This document shows, piece by piece, positions 26,225-40,500 of a stretch of DNA of 64,000 bases (positions within the stretch are counted from its first letter, which is position 1; each line of letters opens with the position of its first letter). The stretch is from positions 7,962,751 through 8,026,750 of the forward strand of contig OZ037773.1 in assembly GCA_964035545.1 (NCBI GenBank), read 5' to 3'. The DNA comes from Bugula neritina. Taxonomy: Eukaryota; Bryozoa; Gymnolaemata; Cheilostomatida; Bugulidae. The notes below the pieces were generated by a model. It did not search any database, was not told the origin of the DNA, and was given only the letters and a program-made list of their open reading frames with translations. The position numbers and the translations under genes were made by a program.

Positions 26225-29200
26225 TTATCTTTTACTAACCATTATAAGAAAAGCTCTGATGAATTGAATTGCCCAGTCTTGTTGATTATTTGCAAACTGC
26301 CGGACCTGAAAATGAAACAAACCATGTTATAGTATTATATAGTATATTAGGATATGACACAACTATACCTTAGTAATATATTATGTGATCATATTATGAT
26401 ATAATATTAGTGTGACTAGAATACTAATTAGCTAAAAGTTGGAACTGTTATAAAAACAACAAATGGTCTGTGTCTGATACTTCATGCCTTCCAATTGTAA
26501 TATATAAATTCAGTTATTGCTTGTTATAGTTATGATACAAGTTTATAAGCTACATATTACATAATTGTGTATAAAATGCATACAAAATAGCAAATATTTT
26601 AACATGCAAGTTTGTTTACCACACACAGGAAGTGCGCAATACTTTTATCCAAAATTCATTTTATAAATTTGTACATATTTTTGGACTCACAAAGTTGACA
26701 TCATTTCCATTTTCTGGGCAGCGTTCTGAAATAGGGCCACATGATGGGCGAGAATTTACAGTAAACTCTCTCTGTAGGTGTAAGTCAGCATTTAGCATCA
26801 TACGTCCATCATTCGCTGACCATTGGGTGAACCTAAGAGAATCACAGGTGAGATCATTTTATACTGTGTATACAACATAGTAATACTATAACTATAGTGT
26901 TATATAACTGCAGTATTATAATACTATATTACAATACTACAATATAAAAATATCATAACATAATGCTACAATTTAATAATACTATAATTCATTACTAAAA
27001 TATTATAATAATATAATACAATAATACTATAGCATAATATCACTATAATACTAGCTTGGACACCTATTGTAAAATGACATTTATACCTTTGCGGTGTTAC
27101 TATCATATTATAATTTATTATATTTATGATATACTATTGTTAATTATATATAATTATAATATTGTTTACTCGTTGCCAGGTGCATCAGTAACTCTCCATG
27201 TTGTTCCTAGCATACTTCCGTAATAAGAGTTGTCTAGAGTGTGAGGGGTGTTATCCCACCGCCCCTCAAACCCACTGTTCTCAGTCCTACAGACCCCCAG
27301 TGAATGTGCGCCTGGAAAATAAGAGAACTTTTTAGGTCAAAGGTTATATTCTGCTAATATGGCAGAATATGAGAGTGATCAAAAAGCTGTACAATAGGCA
27401 ACCAATCTGTTTTACAAGCTAGTAGAGTCAGTTTATACAAATTAGTTGAGTTTTTGTGCAACATTAAGACTATATTAATAGACAATATTTCAATTTTCTT
27501 AGACCTTTTTCCTACTTATTGTAAAATAAATAGGAAATAAATTTTAAAAGTTTGGAGAAAATCTAGAACCAATAGCAATGCTCGTATGCTATTCATATCA
27601 CCAGCAAACTCACTTGTCGTCATGACAACCACTACATTGACTTGATAAATGCTACGTGGTTGCTGCGTGCTCACAACTCCAAAAAGTGTATGTCTGCTGA
27701 TGAAAGTTTAACAACTCTTTTAAAAAAAATTATACAAGTTAGCATTAGTTACTAAATATAAAGATTTAATGATCCTGTATTAAATCTATTTGTTTGCAGC
27801 AGTCATGCAGAGTCAACAAACTCTGTCTAAATAGCCTAAGCTTCAGAGTATTTACATATTTATTAAGGAAGGTATTTTAGAGCCTTCAACATTCACAAGT
27901 TTAAGTACTTGCAATGACTATGAGCAATGGCAGTGTATAATGATATGACAATACAACATGAGGTGTAAGCAAACGTTACTGCCAAACATTGTAATGCCAA
28001 CAAGTTATTTTATAAGCATTGTTATATAAACATAATATGACCTACATTTTATAACAAATAATCTGAACTCTTTAAAGTTTTCAATTGACTCCTATTATAG
28101 GCCTACAGTTTTTATATATTGACAAGAGCTTAACATATTTCAATTACAGGCATAACAGGATTAATGTCTCATTTTAAAAGATATATCCTGATTGCGGAGC
28201 TTTTGCAGTATATCCTGCAGTCTATAAAGTACTCATTTATCTGCCTCTACTTAGAGAATGACCATTAATCACTCTAATCCCTCTTCTGTCAGTACAACTA
28301 TTTCTATAATCAACTATCTATAGCAGTTGCAAGTTCCTCAAAACTAATTTCGTTTCTTAAAAAATGCCAAGACTTCCTGTGAGGTTATTATCTCAAACAC
28401 AATTTGGTTTATGTGTCCTGTATTTTTCTCACTCTCCTAGCTTTAATATATCATTGATTCATTGCTTTAATCACCTTAAAGTCATCAAGTCTTATATAGT
28501 AGCCAAGGCAACAAGCTGATATAGAGGTGATGTGTAGACACAAATTAGTTAAAATTATGTATTATGTTACATATTATATTATATTACATTATGCACTAGG
28601 GTAATATAGGATAAGAACGCGTCTTACCCATTAAAGCAACAGCTAAACCTCTGCTGGGGATCCCAAAGTGTGACATCAAGAACTCTATAGCATCTGTATT
28701 TTGTCCCTGCCAAGGTCAACAAAGGGTCATGGAAATGGTACATAGTCAACAAAAAAGTGCTACTCAATTCAATTTGAGATAAATGTTATATTGCTACAGA
28801 TCCTGAGTGACTAGTAATTCATATGCAACAATTACAATCCTAAGCCATATTTGAGGATCTTAGAAACAATTTAATAAATTTTACAACTGGATATTTAAGA
28901 GTTGTCTTATCTTTTTTGTTTTTAAACTTTTACATTCTAAATTTAATCTGCAAAAACATACAAACACAATTAAACTACTCCAATACCTTAATTAGTATAC
29001 AACACATACATACTTCCACATTTTTATTATGTTTTATATTATTCAACCACTAATTATACTATCTACTAGTATACAGGATAACTTTGGGAGGGGGGAGGGG
29101 GAGGGGATTAGATTATTCTCCATGAACAAAGAAAAAACCAGGGCAACAATTACTTTATACACCTGCTAGCCTTTTTTGTATAAAAATTTCTTTATAATTA

Positions 29201-32200
29201 CATGGAAACAAGTAATTAGTGAAGATTAGCCTCAGAGTTAAAAAACCGACTATAAGAATAAAAAATTTGGGTAAAGTTTAGTCTAGTCTTAAATAAACAT
29301 CACTGCACCTCAAGCTATTGTTATGTGTTTATTCACTACAATTCATTTACCTGTGGGAAGTTAAAAACTTTTAAATAGTTGGTTGGGTCACGGCAAGAAG
29401 TCCTTCCAGTTGTAAACTCTACTGTCCTGGGACCGGGCCCACCTAAAAGGAATATACAAACATGTGTCTTGTCAAGAGCTGACAACTACAATCAACTTTG
29501 CTGATAAACTACCACATTTCTGGTCTAATAGAATCTTTCTAAACACACTGGGCTTATTATTTATAAGTTCAAATTATAAAAACTTATAAAATTTATTTAT
29601 ACTAAAATACTTTGTAAGATCGTACAAGCAGCAATGAAGACGGCTAAGAAGCTGACAAGAAAATTAGTCAGTTTAGACTTGCAAATGTTAAAGCATGATC
29701 TTACATGACATTTTAATTACTTTTAATGCATATTTTAAACTTTCTAATGATTTTTTAATAAACAGCTATGTTAGCTGTATAGGTTGATATTCAGAAATAA
29801 AAAGGTTTTCTTCAACATTCACATGATTACATATATTATATTATATAAAATGCTATTTCTTCCAAAAACTAGATTCCTATGCCTAAAGCAATTATAACTC
29901 AAAGTAATAGAAATTTTACAGAAACCCACATTATATAGAAACTAGGTTATGAGTAGACTTTTTGCTAATTTATTTAAAATGTAGTCTGGGATCTTACCAT
30001 TTCTTCTCATGCCATGCTCTACTGCTTTTGTCCCTAACAAAACTACAAAGTCTGCCAAAGAGATACCTTGTTTTGCCTGGTTCCTCCACAGAGCCTGTAC
30101 TTCCCTGTAGGAGCCTATCAATCCTGCAATAACATTATAAGTGGTAGTTGTTTTCTTTTTTTCTGTCATTACTCCGCTTTTGCTAGATTTTCTGCTATTG
30201 AGCCTAAATTAGATTTGTTTTACTTTTGCTAATAGATTACATCTACAAGGTTTATATATAGAAACATTTCTTCTACCAAATCTACTATTGAACATCTCTA
30301 TGCCGTTTCCAAAAGCAGTAGCCTATGTACTCGTATAATGAAGTTGTTTAACTATGGAATTTTTAGCTAAATATAGAATATTTCAACCTATTATAGAATA
30401 TTTATTTGTTTAGTATAAAGTTAATAATTTATGAGGAAATGAAATAATAATATAGAATTTTTTTTCAATGAGTGAATGAGTCACGGTTATAGAACTTCTT
30501 GTTGCTATGAGTTATTTAGTTATTATAAATTGATTAAAATGTTGCTTCAATACAAAATAAGTAGTTATAAATAACACTAATAACACTATAATATGTATTT
30601 TTACTAACATATAATGACAATAATATAATATAATAATAGTTATATAATGTCATATTTATTACATAATATTACACGATGTAGCATTACAATATATATATCT
30701 ATTTTGAAATTATAATAGCAATATAATTCAATGTTAGCCAATAAAACCTTGAATCTAATAAAATAAAAGTTGACAGCTTAATATTTGTCATCCCATTTAT
30801 ACATCTATACAACCATAAACCCACACAATTCTATAGTCATTGTAAATTGCACAGCATGGTTTATGTGATCAGAAAAGATCAGAAATAATGCAAAAATACT
30901 GTGAAATATTTTTTCTCCTTTATACAGCTTTCTTTAAAATCATTTTACTAAAAAAATATAAAAGTTAAAACCTACAATCAATAAATATAAAAGCTAAAAT
31001 CTAAGGAGTATTATTGCTATTATTAGGTTCTTTTCAGGTTTTATTAGGTTCTATTGCTATAGAAATTGAAATCTGCAGCTTTGGGAGATCTATAGAATAC
31101 GTTCAGAGTAAATCATATTTGCATTAGAAGACTCTACATGAAGACTGGCACAACCTAATCTGATTATACTGTGTCATAATTCAAGATTAAGTATAAATAT
31201 AGGCACCACATATCTACAGCACGAACTCAATGCCATTAGAGAGATTATTACATTGACATACTAGTCCTGCATATCTTAGAATTAAATGACGTCTAAATCA
31301 TTATTTACACCCAGGCTATTATAGAGCCACTCGTGGCATATTACCATAACATAGATAATACACTTATAACTCAAGTTATAAATTATCACTTTACAGAAAT
31401 TAGAACTAATATTAGATTTGAAATAAATCTACTCAACACCTTACAGTGTTTAAATGTCTTTCACTGAGTAGGAAATTAATTTATTTTATTTTAAAGTAGT
31501 AATTTATATCAAAGTGTTGGAAAAATGCCATTAAGGTTAATGAAATGAAAACTACTTTCAGGTTAATCTGCAAAAAAAATGCATTTTCATAAAAAAAGCC
31601 ATTTGATAAACGAAGATATACTTTTATGCTACCAATGTTTTCATTAAAATATTGATATATCATCATTTGGGTTTGCTTGAACCATTACAAGTGTATTGAA
31701 TGTATTATTCGTGAACTTGTACAAAATCAGCTAAGACTGGGTATGAAGTAGTCAGTTTTAGCAAACAAAGCATCTATCGTAGCTAAACTACCTCAAATAA
31801 AAAGAGTAAATAAACCATCTTGAAGGTTGCTTGGCTACCAATAAAGACATTTTACAAACATGCCATAAATCACGTAGAAAAAGGAACTTCGGAGAAAGAC
31901 TTAATCTAATCCGATGATATATTATTGAGTGGTAATAATCTTAAGTGAGTATAGTATAAAATAGGTAGCTAAGAGTGACAGGTGGAGATGATCTCTTAAA
32001 CCTAGCCACACATGCAGCTCTTGGGTGTACCCAATATAACTTGGCAATCTTAGATGGTGAAAATTCTAATTATAAAAAAATTCTCTATAAATCAACTTAA
32101 AAGACAGACGCTAATGTAAGTTCATACATAAAGTAGAGTGACAAGTTAATTATTATAATGGTTAATGTTTAAGATTTGAGACCAGCTTTAAATTCTAGAC

Positions 32201-35200
32201 CCAAGATTATCATCAAGAAAGAGTACATCAAGTTACCTCCAAGTACCAAAATGCTGCTATGAGAAAGTGTTATAGAAGTAGGAACTGCAAGCCGATGCTA
32301 CTTTGCTACGCGTGCCGAGTGGTTAACTGCTAAAATGTCAATTAGATGACTAATAAGCTGCTGGGATAAAAATTATATTTTATTTAAAAGTTGACAAATT
32401 TTAAAAATTTCAATTTCAACTCATAAACGTCCATAAGCTCTAGTAATAATTGTTAACCTTGCTGCAGAAAGCTACAAACTTTTTACTTCACTAAGTAGAC
32501 TAATAACCATTTGTTAAATTATTTATTATGTAATACTAAATTACTATTTTAATACAGGTGAGCTATGGTTGCCAAACTTGTGTCTTTTAAGACAGAAAGC
32601 AATACATCTAAGCTACTGTTTCACAGTGTATTCTGATCACCACAAGCAAGTGATCATGAACTAACATGGGTGCTCATGTCACCAACCTTCACACTACTTA
32701 TAGCTAAGATGTCTTTGTTGGTATTAATATGGCTGCATGCATGGTGCACACATGTTGCAGTTTGTTGACACATTATTATTAAACTGTGTAGCTTTGGCAG
32801 TTTGAACAAGTGCCCTATCCTGACACTTACTCACAGTTTCTGAAATTGGTATTGCCAGCTCATGATCCAAAATGCATTAATTTACTATAAAAATAATACA
32901 ACATTAAGCTATCAGAATTGTAATAGCATAAAACTTACCTTTGTTTGAGGGGGTGTTTGTATTGATACATCCATCACACCCTCCAACGCAACTGTGAAAC
33001 ACTAACTGGACCATGTTAGGAATTCTTTCAGCCTGGAAAAAACAGTTTTGGCTTACTTTCACAGCTACAACAAGTTTTTCAATCAGCAAGAAAGCATAAG
33101 TTTACAATTGATGAAGAGAAAGATGGAAAAGCTAAATGTAAATTCTAAGTCTTTCAACAGGAAAGTTAAAATAGTCTTTTAAAGTCCGGCAATATTTGAA
33201 CTGAAATTCACGCAAAAGCAGTTAAAAGTAATAAAAACAAAAGTTCCAGCATTATTTGAATACGAATAAACACAAATTATACTGACAAGGTTTTCTTCCT
33301 GTGTAGTCTGTACAACTCAAAATTAGTTACGTACATTAAAGTCTTTTAATCTGATTAAATTATATTATTGATTGACATATTATGTGAACAACACTATTTA
33401 AACCATCTCTACCAGTTCTTTAAACCTATTTAAATTATATATAATATATATTTAATGTACGGCACCATCTGTTGCCAATCCACAGGTAAAACGTATTTAA
33501 ATAACGAGTGTCATGGAGTAATTTAGCTTTATGGAAAATATAAAGTGACAGGCTGTAAATGTAATAACTCACAAAGCTATTACCCCACACTATAGGTCAA
33601 GTATATAACCATTGTTATCTAATGTTATGCAACATGACATGGAGTCTGCAATCTTGGTAAACTTGCAGAGTGAGTTGTGTACAAAGATGGAAGAAAGAGA
33701 ATTTGTCACGTTTAACCTGTAAGCTGAGGTCAACATTAATCAGCCTGCCTTCTTCCATACTGAGAGTTGCTAAAGAACTGCTAAAAAGGTGGTAATCTGT
33801 TTGCTGAGAGGCCTAGAGGACATTGCTACTAAATGGAATCTGCTCTGGGTGAAATACACTCATTTAGCAGCCAGTAACAAAATTGGTTGTATAAAATTAC
33901 AGGGCAGAATCTGCAGTAAAGAATATCCGAATTGATAGAAAACTTGGCAATAGACATGCAAGCTGAGACGTACATTTTCATCCAGCCATCTGGTCACTAT
34001 GCTGGTAATTTCATTCAGGTTGGGGGCTCCAGGTGGAGGCCCGCTTGATACTCTGTTAGCTGGGACTCCTTTAGGATCCTGGCTCTTTGGCACACATCTA
34101 CCTACACAAAGGGAACATTTCCTATGTACTTTCAAACTGACTTTGTCTGCTAAATTTGCTTTAAAGTCAAGTTCAATTTCTGAGTACTGATGTTTAGTTA
34201 TTTTCTCAATTAATGACTATAATCAGTAAGAATCATTTATAATAAACAGTATTGTCACAGTATTATCACAGCACTGTCACAGTGCATAGTCACAGTGTAT
34301 AGCCACAGCACTGTCACAGTGTATAGTCACAGTGTATAGTCACAGCACTGTCACAGTGTATAGTCACAGTGTATAGTCACAGCATATAGTCATAACATGG
34401 TAGAAAATTACAACATCTATAATAAAAACTATTAAGGATATTATACACTATACCTCCTCTTTTTCTTCGCTGATTTGCTCCACATGATGAACTACGGCCT
34501 CTACCCCCTCTGCCTCCACCAGACCTAAGTCTAGTCTGAGATCTTGATCTACCAGTTCTACCAAACCTATTTCTTCTCCTCACACCTCTGGTTGACTGGC
34601 CACTGTATTGTACGTAAAATTGCAGGACAAAAAGTTGCATAAAATACACAGCATTGGTTAGCATATAAAATATGCCAGTAATGTAAAAGGTATAACTTTT
34701 AGAACACAGTCTATGATGCAAAATCTGCTTTGACTGTATGAGTAGCCCAAGTGAAGAGTCAGGTTGCAATGATCATCAGAACAATCTGTATGAACACCAT
34801 GCAAAGTCACCCATTACTATACACACTTAATATTTGGATACTAAGGCTACTGTTTGCACTGCCCAGTGTAGAAGATGCAATCACAGGTTATAAAGCTTAT
34901 AAAAGTACTAACGGAGACAGTTTTCATTTTTTCCTGAAAAACCCCATGCAATGATGAAAACCACATAGCTCTAAACTGGTATTCAAGTGAGAAAATATGA
35001 AACTGTTAACAGGGAGCTGTTATGAAGAAGAAAATGATAAGTATTAAATAATTTTTATCTATTAAAGAAATATTTCCTTTTATTGCAACAGGATTTGCCA
35101 AATGATTTCCTAATCCTAACAGGTTAAAGATTAGAGTATGTTTGAAATATTGAACCCATGAGGTGTTAAATCAACCTAGAAACTGTATCACAGCTCACTA

Positions 35201-36332
35201 AATATTGACTGTAGCCTGGATATGCAAGCTTCATTAAACAAGGGCGGTACATTCGGAAACTTTTTGACAAAATGCATAAAACATTATTTCTAATTTATGA
35301 TGATTATATACCAATTATCTTTGGCTAACATATTTAACCTAGAAACCTAAAACTTGCTGAAATATTTTGACCATTTTTGAAGCTTTTTTATAACAGTTAG
35401 TTGCTTTGGTTGATGTTATACAAACTGATCACTTTTCAAAAGGGCAGTTGAAAAATAAATAAGATAATAATTAAACTCTGTATGCACCCAAAAGGTTCAA
35501 GTTCAGGGCTACAAGTTTTGCTGTTACAGCATGAATCACTAGGTGAAAAGACAGCCTGTTTTACTCAGTATAATTAAAATGTAACCACCCTCTGCCCAAA
35601 CAGGACAGAGAAGTGTTAAGTGAGAGAGGAGGAGATTAATTTAAATATAACAAAACTTACTCTACGTCAGTTGAAAGGCCTATGAGTATAACTGCAAGCA
35701 CAGAGGCGGCTATGACAACCTAAAAACACACAGTACTTTTAATAAAATGAAATCAATAGTAAAAGCAAAGCAAAACTAAAACGGCATTCAATATGTTTAC
35801 AGGACGTATTGGATTAATAACTTATAGAAGTTGAAATTAAAATAAATCTGTAAATATTTTTCTAAAAATTAAAACAAAACAAAACAATCAGCTTTAAGCA
35901 CTTCTATGTAAGGTATTCAAAATAGCTGATCTTTTTGCTTCAATGCATTTCATTTTGAATTCAAAAAATGAATTGTTTTCTATACTAAAAATACACAACA
36001 GAGTTAATATACTGTATCCAATATGTTCACACCTAGAGTTTATACCATAAACTGAAAAGCTTTGTTAGTTTATATAATGCAATTCTGAAAAAAATGTTAC
36101 ATCATACATATAAAACAAGTATATTATATTTTCAAATAAACTATTAGCGTAAAACATACTATTTAATTTTAAAAATATAAATTTCATTTCTAAAGAAGAC
36201 TTATAAAAGTTACTTATATTTGTTAGAGCACACACTGTCCAGATTATTAGCAGTAGCACCTCCCTACTCCTCAAATCTATAGATCTAAACAGCTCATCAG
36301 ATTATATCCACAAACCCTACCTGAAGTCTCAT
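26225..36332 (-). CDS. Secreted plant/fungal-type haem peroxidase with pro-region
   Basis: Complement of exons 36321-36332, 35661-35719, 34454-34602, 33974-34101, 32939-33032, 29998-30123, 29351-29442, 28628-28706, 27170-27311, 26691-26832, 26225-26305; 367 aa, all phases consistent. Residues 1-24 (MRLQVVIAASVLAVILIGLS) form a signal peptide split by an intron after the fourth codon. Residues 25-72 are Arg/Gly-rich and end in RRKR (69-72), a furin-type site, so a propeptide is likely. The peroxidase domain follows. Landmarks are distal His129 in QLVFHSCVGGCDGC, ISLADFVVLLG (about 166-176), proximal His249 in ALMGAHSLGV, TPHTLDNSYY, and proximal-pocket Asp310 in MMLNADLHL. Enzymes of this superfamily reduce H2O2 while oxidising small substrates. 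The usual distal Arg, four residues before the His, is Gln125, and the Asp after the His is Ser130, so normal activity is uncertain. Cysteines are numerous, fitting an extracellular protein. Confidence 0.9.
26880..27130 (+). repeat. AT-rich low-complexity intron sequence (atactataatac)
   Basis: Intron between the last two-thirds of peroxidase exons, made of degenerate tataatacta units. No other feature seen. Confidence 0.75.
34245..34386 (+). repeat. Minisatellite, cacagtgtatagt / cacagcactgt units
   Basis: Tandem degenerate 11-15 bp units occupy the upstream part of the peroxidase intron between exons 34454-34602 and 33974-34101. Units contain the palindrome cactgtcacagtg, so the array can form hairpins. 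Confidence 0.88.
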
Positions 36333-37588
36333 ATTCCTGTCACAGACACTTTCAAGACCAGCTTAGCCCAGTATTAAGAACCAAATGCTAAATTTAAAGA
36401 TATAGGCTGATGATCCCATTAAAGTGTGGCACATACCACAAGTAATCTAGATTTATAATTGTGTCTTGCCTATAAATCAATTGGATTAAGCAACATAACT
36501 CAATAGCGAGCAGATTGCAAAGATAGACGAGCAGCTAAACGCTGATCAAAGAAAGCATAATAACCATTTTATAAATAACTTGCGGAGCTTCAAAAAAAGG
36601 AAATCTTCTTTAGTATCCGTACAAGGGTGTGACAATATTTCCATTTGAAATAATTTGCTAAAGAAGGTCTGCTGTTTGCTTTTCAGCATATAATATAGAA
36701 AAGTAGAACTTAGTAAGATACAGCACCATAATGCATAACACCATGTGACTTAGTATAGTAAAATTTGGGATAGGGGTCAGAGTTTGGGGCTTGAGAAAAT
36801 TTAACATCAACGTGCCAGTTTTACCTACTTTTCCATTTGTGCCATTATTACCTGTGCCTTTTTACCTAATATCCTAAGCTTTATAGCAGGCAAATTTCAA
36901 CAGCAGTGTAGTATAGCATAAAATTACATAATTTTGCTTAACATAACATTGAGTATAGACTGGTGTAGTTTTGTACCAGTTCTATAGTTTGGCATATTTG
37001 CCTCATGCAGTATATATACTTAGATAAGCACAAGAAACAACAGAGTTTTTATAAAAGTAATGAAAGTATCCACACCATACTTCTAAGATGAAGTTTTTAG
37101 CTTCTTCTATTCACAGAGAGGTAATACGAAACTCATACCGTCAAATTCCTTTATTAAAGTTGTCTCCTCTTTCTTGTTAGAATTATTGATAAGCATAAAC
37201 AGCTTCAAACTTGTATGAATTTTTATACACCAGTTTATTACAAAATTCAGATACACAACCAAAATTGAATCGGAAAACCGCAACAATATATTTGAATATT
37301 GTATGAAAATGATGAATTATTTGAATGACTATATCCAACAACCTGAGTAATATAACTTAATCACAGGGGCACAGCAGCAGTTAGAAAAGTACAGTTTTGG
37401 GTGCTAGCAATAAAGAATACTGCATTCTGATTATAAACATACATTGATATAAACCTACACTGATTACAAACATAGACTGATTACAAACATAGACTGATTA
37501 CAAACATAGACTGATACAAACATAGACTGATATAAATGACTAAGCCATGACTGGAAATACAACTGCACAAATCGACTGATTGAAAATA
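36333..37588. other. Spacer between peroxidase start and ABCG-A end
   Basis: Same-strand spacer holding the peroxidase promoter/5' UTR and the 3' end of the downstream-lying ABCG gene. A TTTATT at about 37148 (AATAAA on the - strand) is a possible ABCG poly(A) signal. The 17-bp repeat at 37437-37530 lies just past the ABCG stop. Confidence 0.5.
37437..37532 (+). repeat. Tandem repeat, acatagactgattacaa units
   Basis: Several 15-17 bp units (acatagactgattacaa, shortened to acatagactgatacaa) lie in the presumed 3' UTR or flank of ABCG-A. Confidence 0.88.
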
Positions 37589-40500
37589 TCACGAGAGATG
37601 AGGTTTCCTGACAAATCGCAAGAGCAGGTAAGTAATAGTTTTGAGTATAACAGCATAGCCAATCAGAACGAGGATATGATAATATATTGTCCAGCCTTCT
37701 GCAGCCAGAGTGTTGGTAGCAAGAAGCTCTTCTGTGGAGATGTACTTGATCACCTCTGATTGGTTGGTAAAGGAGAGAGCTGATTGGTTGACAGAGTTCA
37801 AAGCAAAAGAGGTTCCTTGACAAGAGGAATAAGCACTGCGTTCAGAGTTGCACCTGAAACAGCATCATAGTGAGCTATATGGTGACTTGAGTAAAGCTAC
37901 TTAAAACCGAGTAGCCAAAAGATAAATAATCGTTGCTGTTATTCATTAACCCACAATTAGTACATGACGCTGTCGGTCTATAAGCAGTCAACTCTAGAAT
38001 CAAGTTACTTTCCTATAAACCAGGTGACTACAGCCATATAGGAGGTCATGGCACAGTATTGTAACGCAAAGCTTTGTAAAATAACACCCAAAGTCTGTAC
38101 TAAAATCGGAACAAAATTGCCATCAAATCTTTAACAAATATGTGGGGTACATCACGCCACTTACAGCATTTATTGTAGTTCCACAAACCTGATTCTTGTG
38201 CCAGAGTATTGCACGTTGAGGTTAGCGTAGAAGCCGTGAGAGATGAAGGACACGTATTTCATCCATCTGATCCAAAATGGCATGTAAGTAGTGAAGAAAC
38301 CCCCGGCGGTCATGAACACCAAGATTGTTGTACTGGAGCTGGCTAGAGATGGACTCAGGTCTATGAAGGTAGTGAATGCTAATCCTCCGACACCCTGTGG
38401 TGATATAGTAATGATATATACAGTGTAACACAGTAATATATACAGTATAACACAGTGATATAGTAGTAATATATACGGTATAACGCAGTAATATAGTAGT
38501 AATATACGGTATAACGCAGTAATATACACAGTGTAACACAGTAATATATACAGTATAATACAGTACTATAGTAATGTATACTATATATATAGTATAACAC
38601 AGTACTATAGTAATGTATACAGTATAACGAATACAAGAAAAGCATATGGTTTGATAATAGACCATAAAGTTTATATGGAATACGACTTAAATGCTAGTTG
38701 ATACTAACGGAGAAGATAACTCCAAACAGAGTAGCTTGTAGTGTTATTTTTATAGTCATTGACGACACAAACAATGCAGCTATTTATACCTGCTTCCACA
38801 CAGAGATCTAGAAATTAATAGAGAAAAATATATCTATGAAGACTAGAGAAATGGAAACAGAAAATACGTACGTGCGTGACGATGGCGCTGAGCAGAAGTA
38901 GCCCCAACATCTGGAGGTAGTCTACGAAGTAGGGACTGAGGCCAGACAGCCAGAATATGATAGTGAAGAAGATGCTAGCCAGCCCAAACAAAAGGGGTAT
39001 TTCGCTAAGATTCTTTGCTAAGTAGTAAGCAGACAGTCTGTAGTATCCGGCTAGACGCTCCTTATTCACTACGACTCGGTCATTGAAAGCTGTAAAATAT
39101 CATACTGGATGATAAAATATAATTGTATGATATTTACTGAGTAGCATTACGGAACAATGTAACGTAATATGGTATGATATATGAGTCATATAACATAATA
39201 CAACACAACACGAAGAAAAAATAATATGATATAATATTATCAGATATAATATATTTCAAGATAATATAGTGTCATATAGTAATAACAATACAACAGCAAG
39301 ATAACTAAGAATATACAGTGTAATACTTGATGCATGATGTACATATCAAATATATGATGGCATGGGTGAACAATTTCAAACTTCAATAGATTTAATGACC
39401 AAATTACAATATTCTATACTTAGGTTCATAACACCCAAGTTTCTAGTGAAGCTGTATTTAATGTGTTTAATAAACCACAACGGAAAGTATAATATAAGTC
39501 ATGTTACCTGATAACACTGAATCCAGCATAAATTCAAATGAGGTGAAGACAAGAAAGAAAAACGCCTACAGAAGAAGTTAGCCGCCATTATCAACAGACA
39601 CAATAAAATCGTCACCGAAAAAAAAATGCAAAATATTTTTATTGCATGAAATGAAACAGAAGTTTGACTAGTCACCAACTGTACGTGACGAATTACAACT
39701 GTAATACGTGGTAGGTTACCACAATACTTTAGAATAGTTTCTGCTCTTATTTTCTATACAAGAAATAAAAGCATATCTTCTGTATAAAACAACACGGAAA
39801 CAATAATTACCAAATACAAATTTAAAGAAAAACAGAGATTTCAAACAGCTGACCCATCGCTTGAGGAAACCTAAAATAAATTCCTGTATTTGAAACTCAC
39901 AACTCCCTGACGGTTAGAGATTTGCCTCTCAGTGGGTTCAATCTGAAACCACATCATCCCTATGAAGACAGAGAGACTGATGAACTGCATGATGTGCCAC
40001 TTGGAGTATATCCTGAAGAAGGAGTACTTCACAGACCTGAAAGAGTCGACCAACACAAACATTAACGTCAGGTGGGAGTGAGTTACAGCTAGAAACATTC
40101 CACAGTGTAAGTACAAGCATGTGTAGGATAAGTAGTCCACTTCTAACACATTGTCAATCTCAAAGTGACTTAAAAGTCACAGGACACCTCGGATATTGAA
40201 GTCTATCTAATACAAAATTCTAATCACAATGATTAGTCCTTAAAACTAAACTAAATTCAGTTTGAGACTCAATTAATAAAGTAGCCTTTCTGTATCCTTT
40301 GTTCATAAATTTCCAAGTACTTTAGTCAGCATAGTATCAATCACATAATATTTCGTCAAACTTTTGAAATCAGAACGATATAATCATAATTGACCATGTC
40401 ATACAAGAATGACTCACCTCTGGAACAACACAGAGAACTGGAGGAAAAACCCTGTAGGCCATGGGGCCTCGTACTCCTCTCTATACTTCGTGTAATCATC

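Noticed and set aside
34251-34386. Regularly spaced cacagtgtatag units as possible binding-site array
   Set aside because: Units are contiguous and degenerate like other intronic minisatellites here; no independent support for regulation.
34377-34769. Standalone 130-aa RGG-type RNA-binding protein
   Set aside because: Only the Arg/Gly-rich middle (34454-34602) is bounded by splice sites, and its phases fit the peroxidase N-terminus exactly.
38222-38665. Long minus-strand open frames rich in Tyr/Ile/Cys/Leu, resembling hydrophobic proteins
   Set aside because: They coincide with the intron 12 minisatellite of ABCG-A and exist in several frames; repeat artefact.
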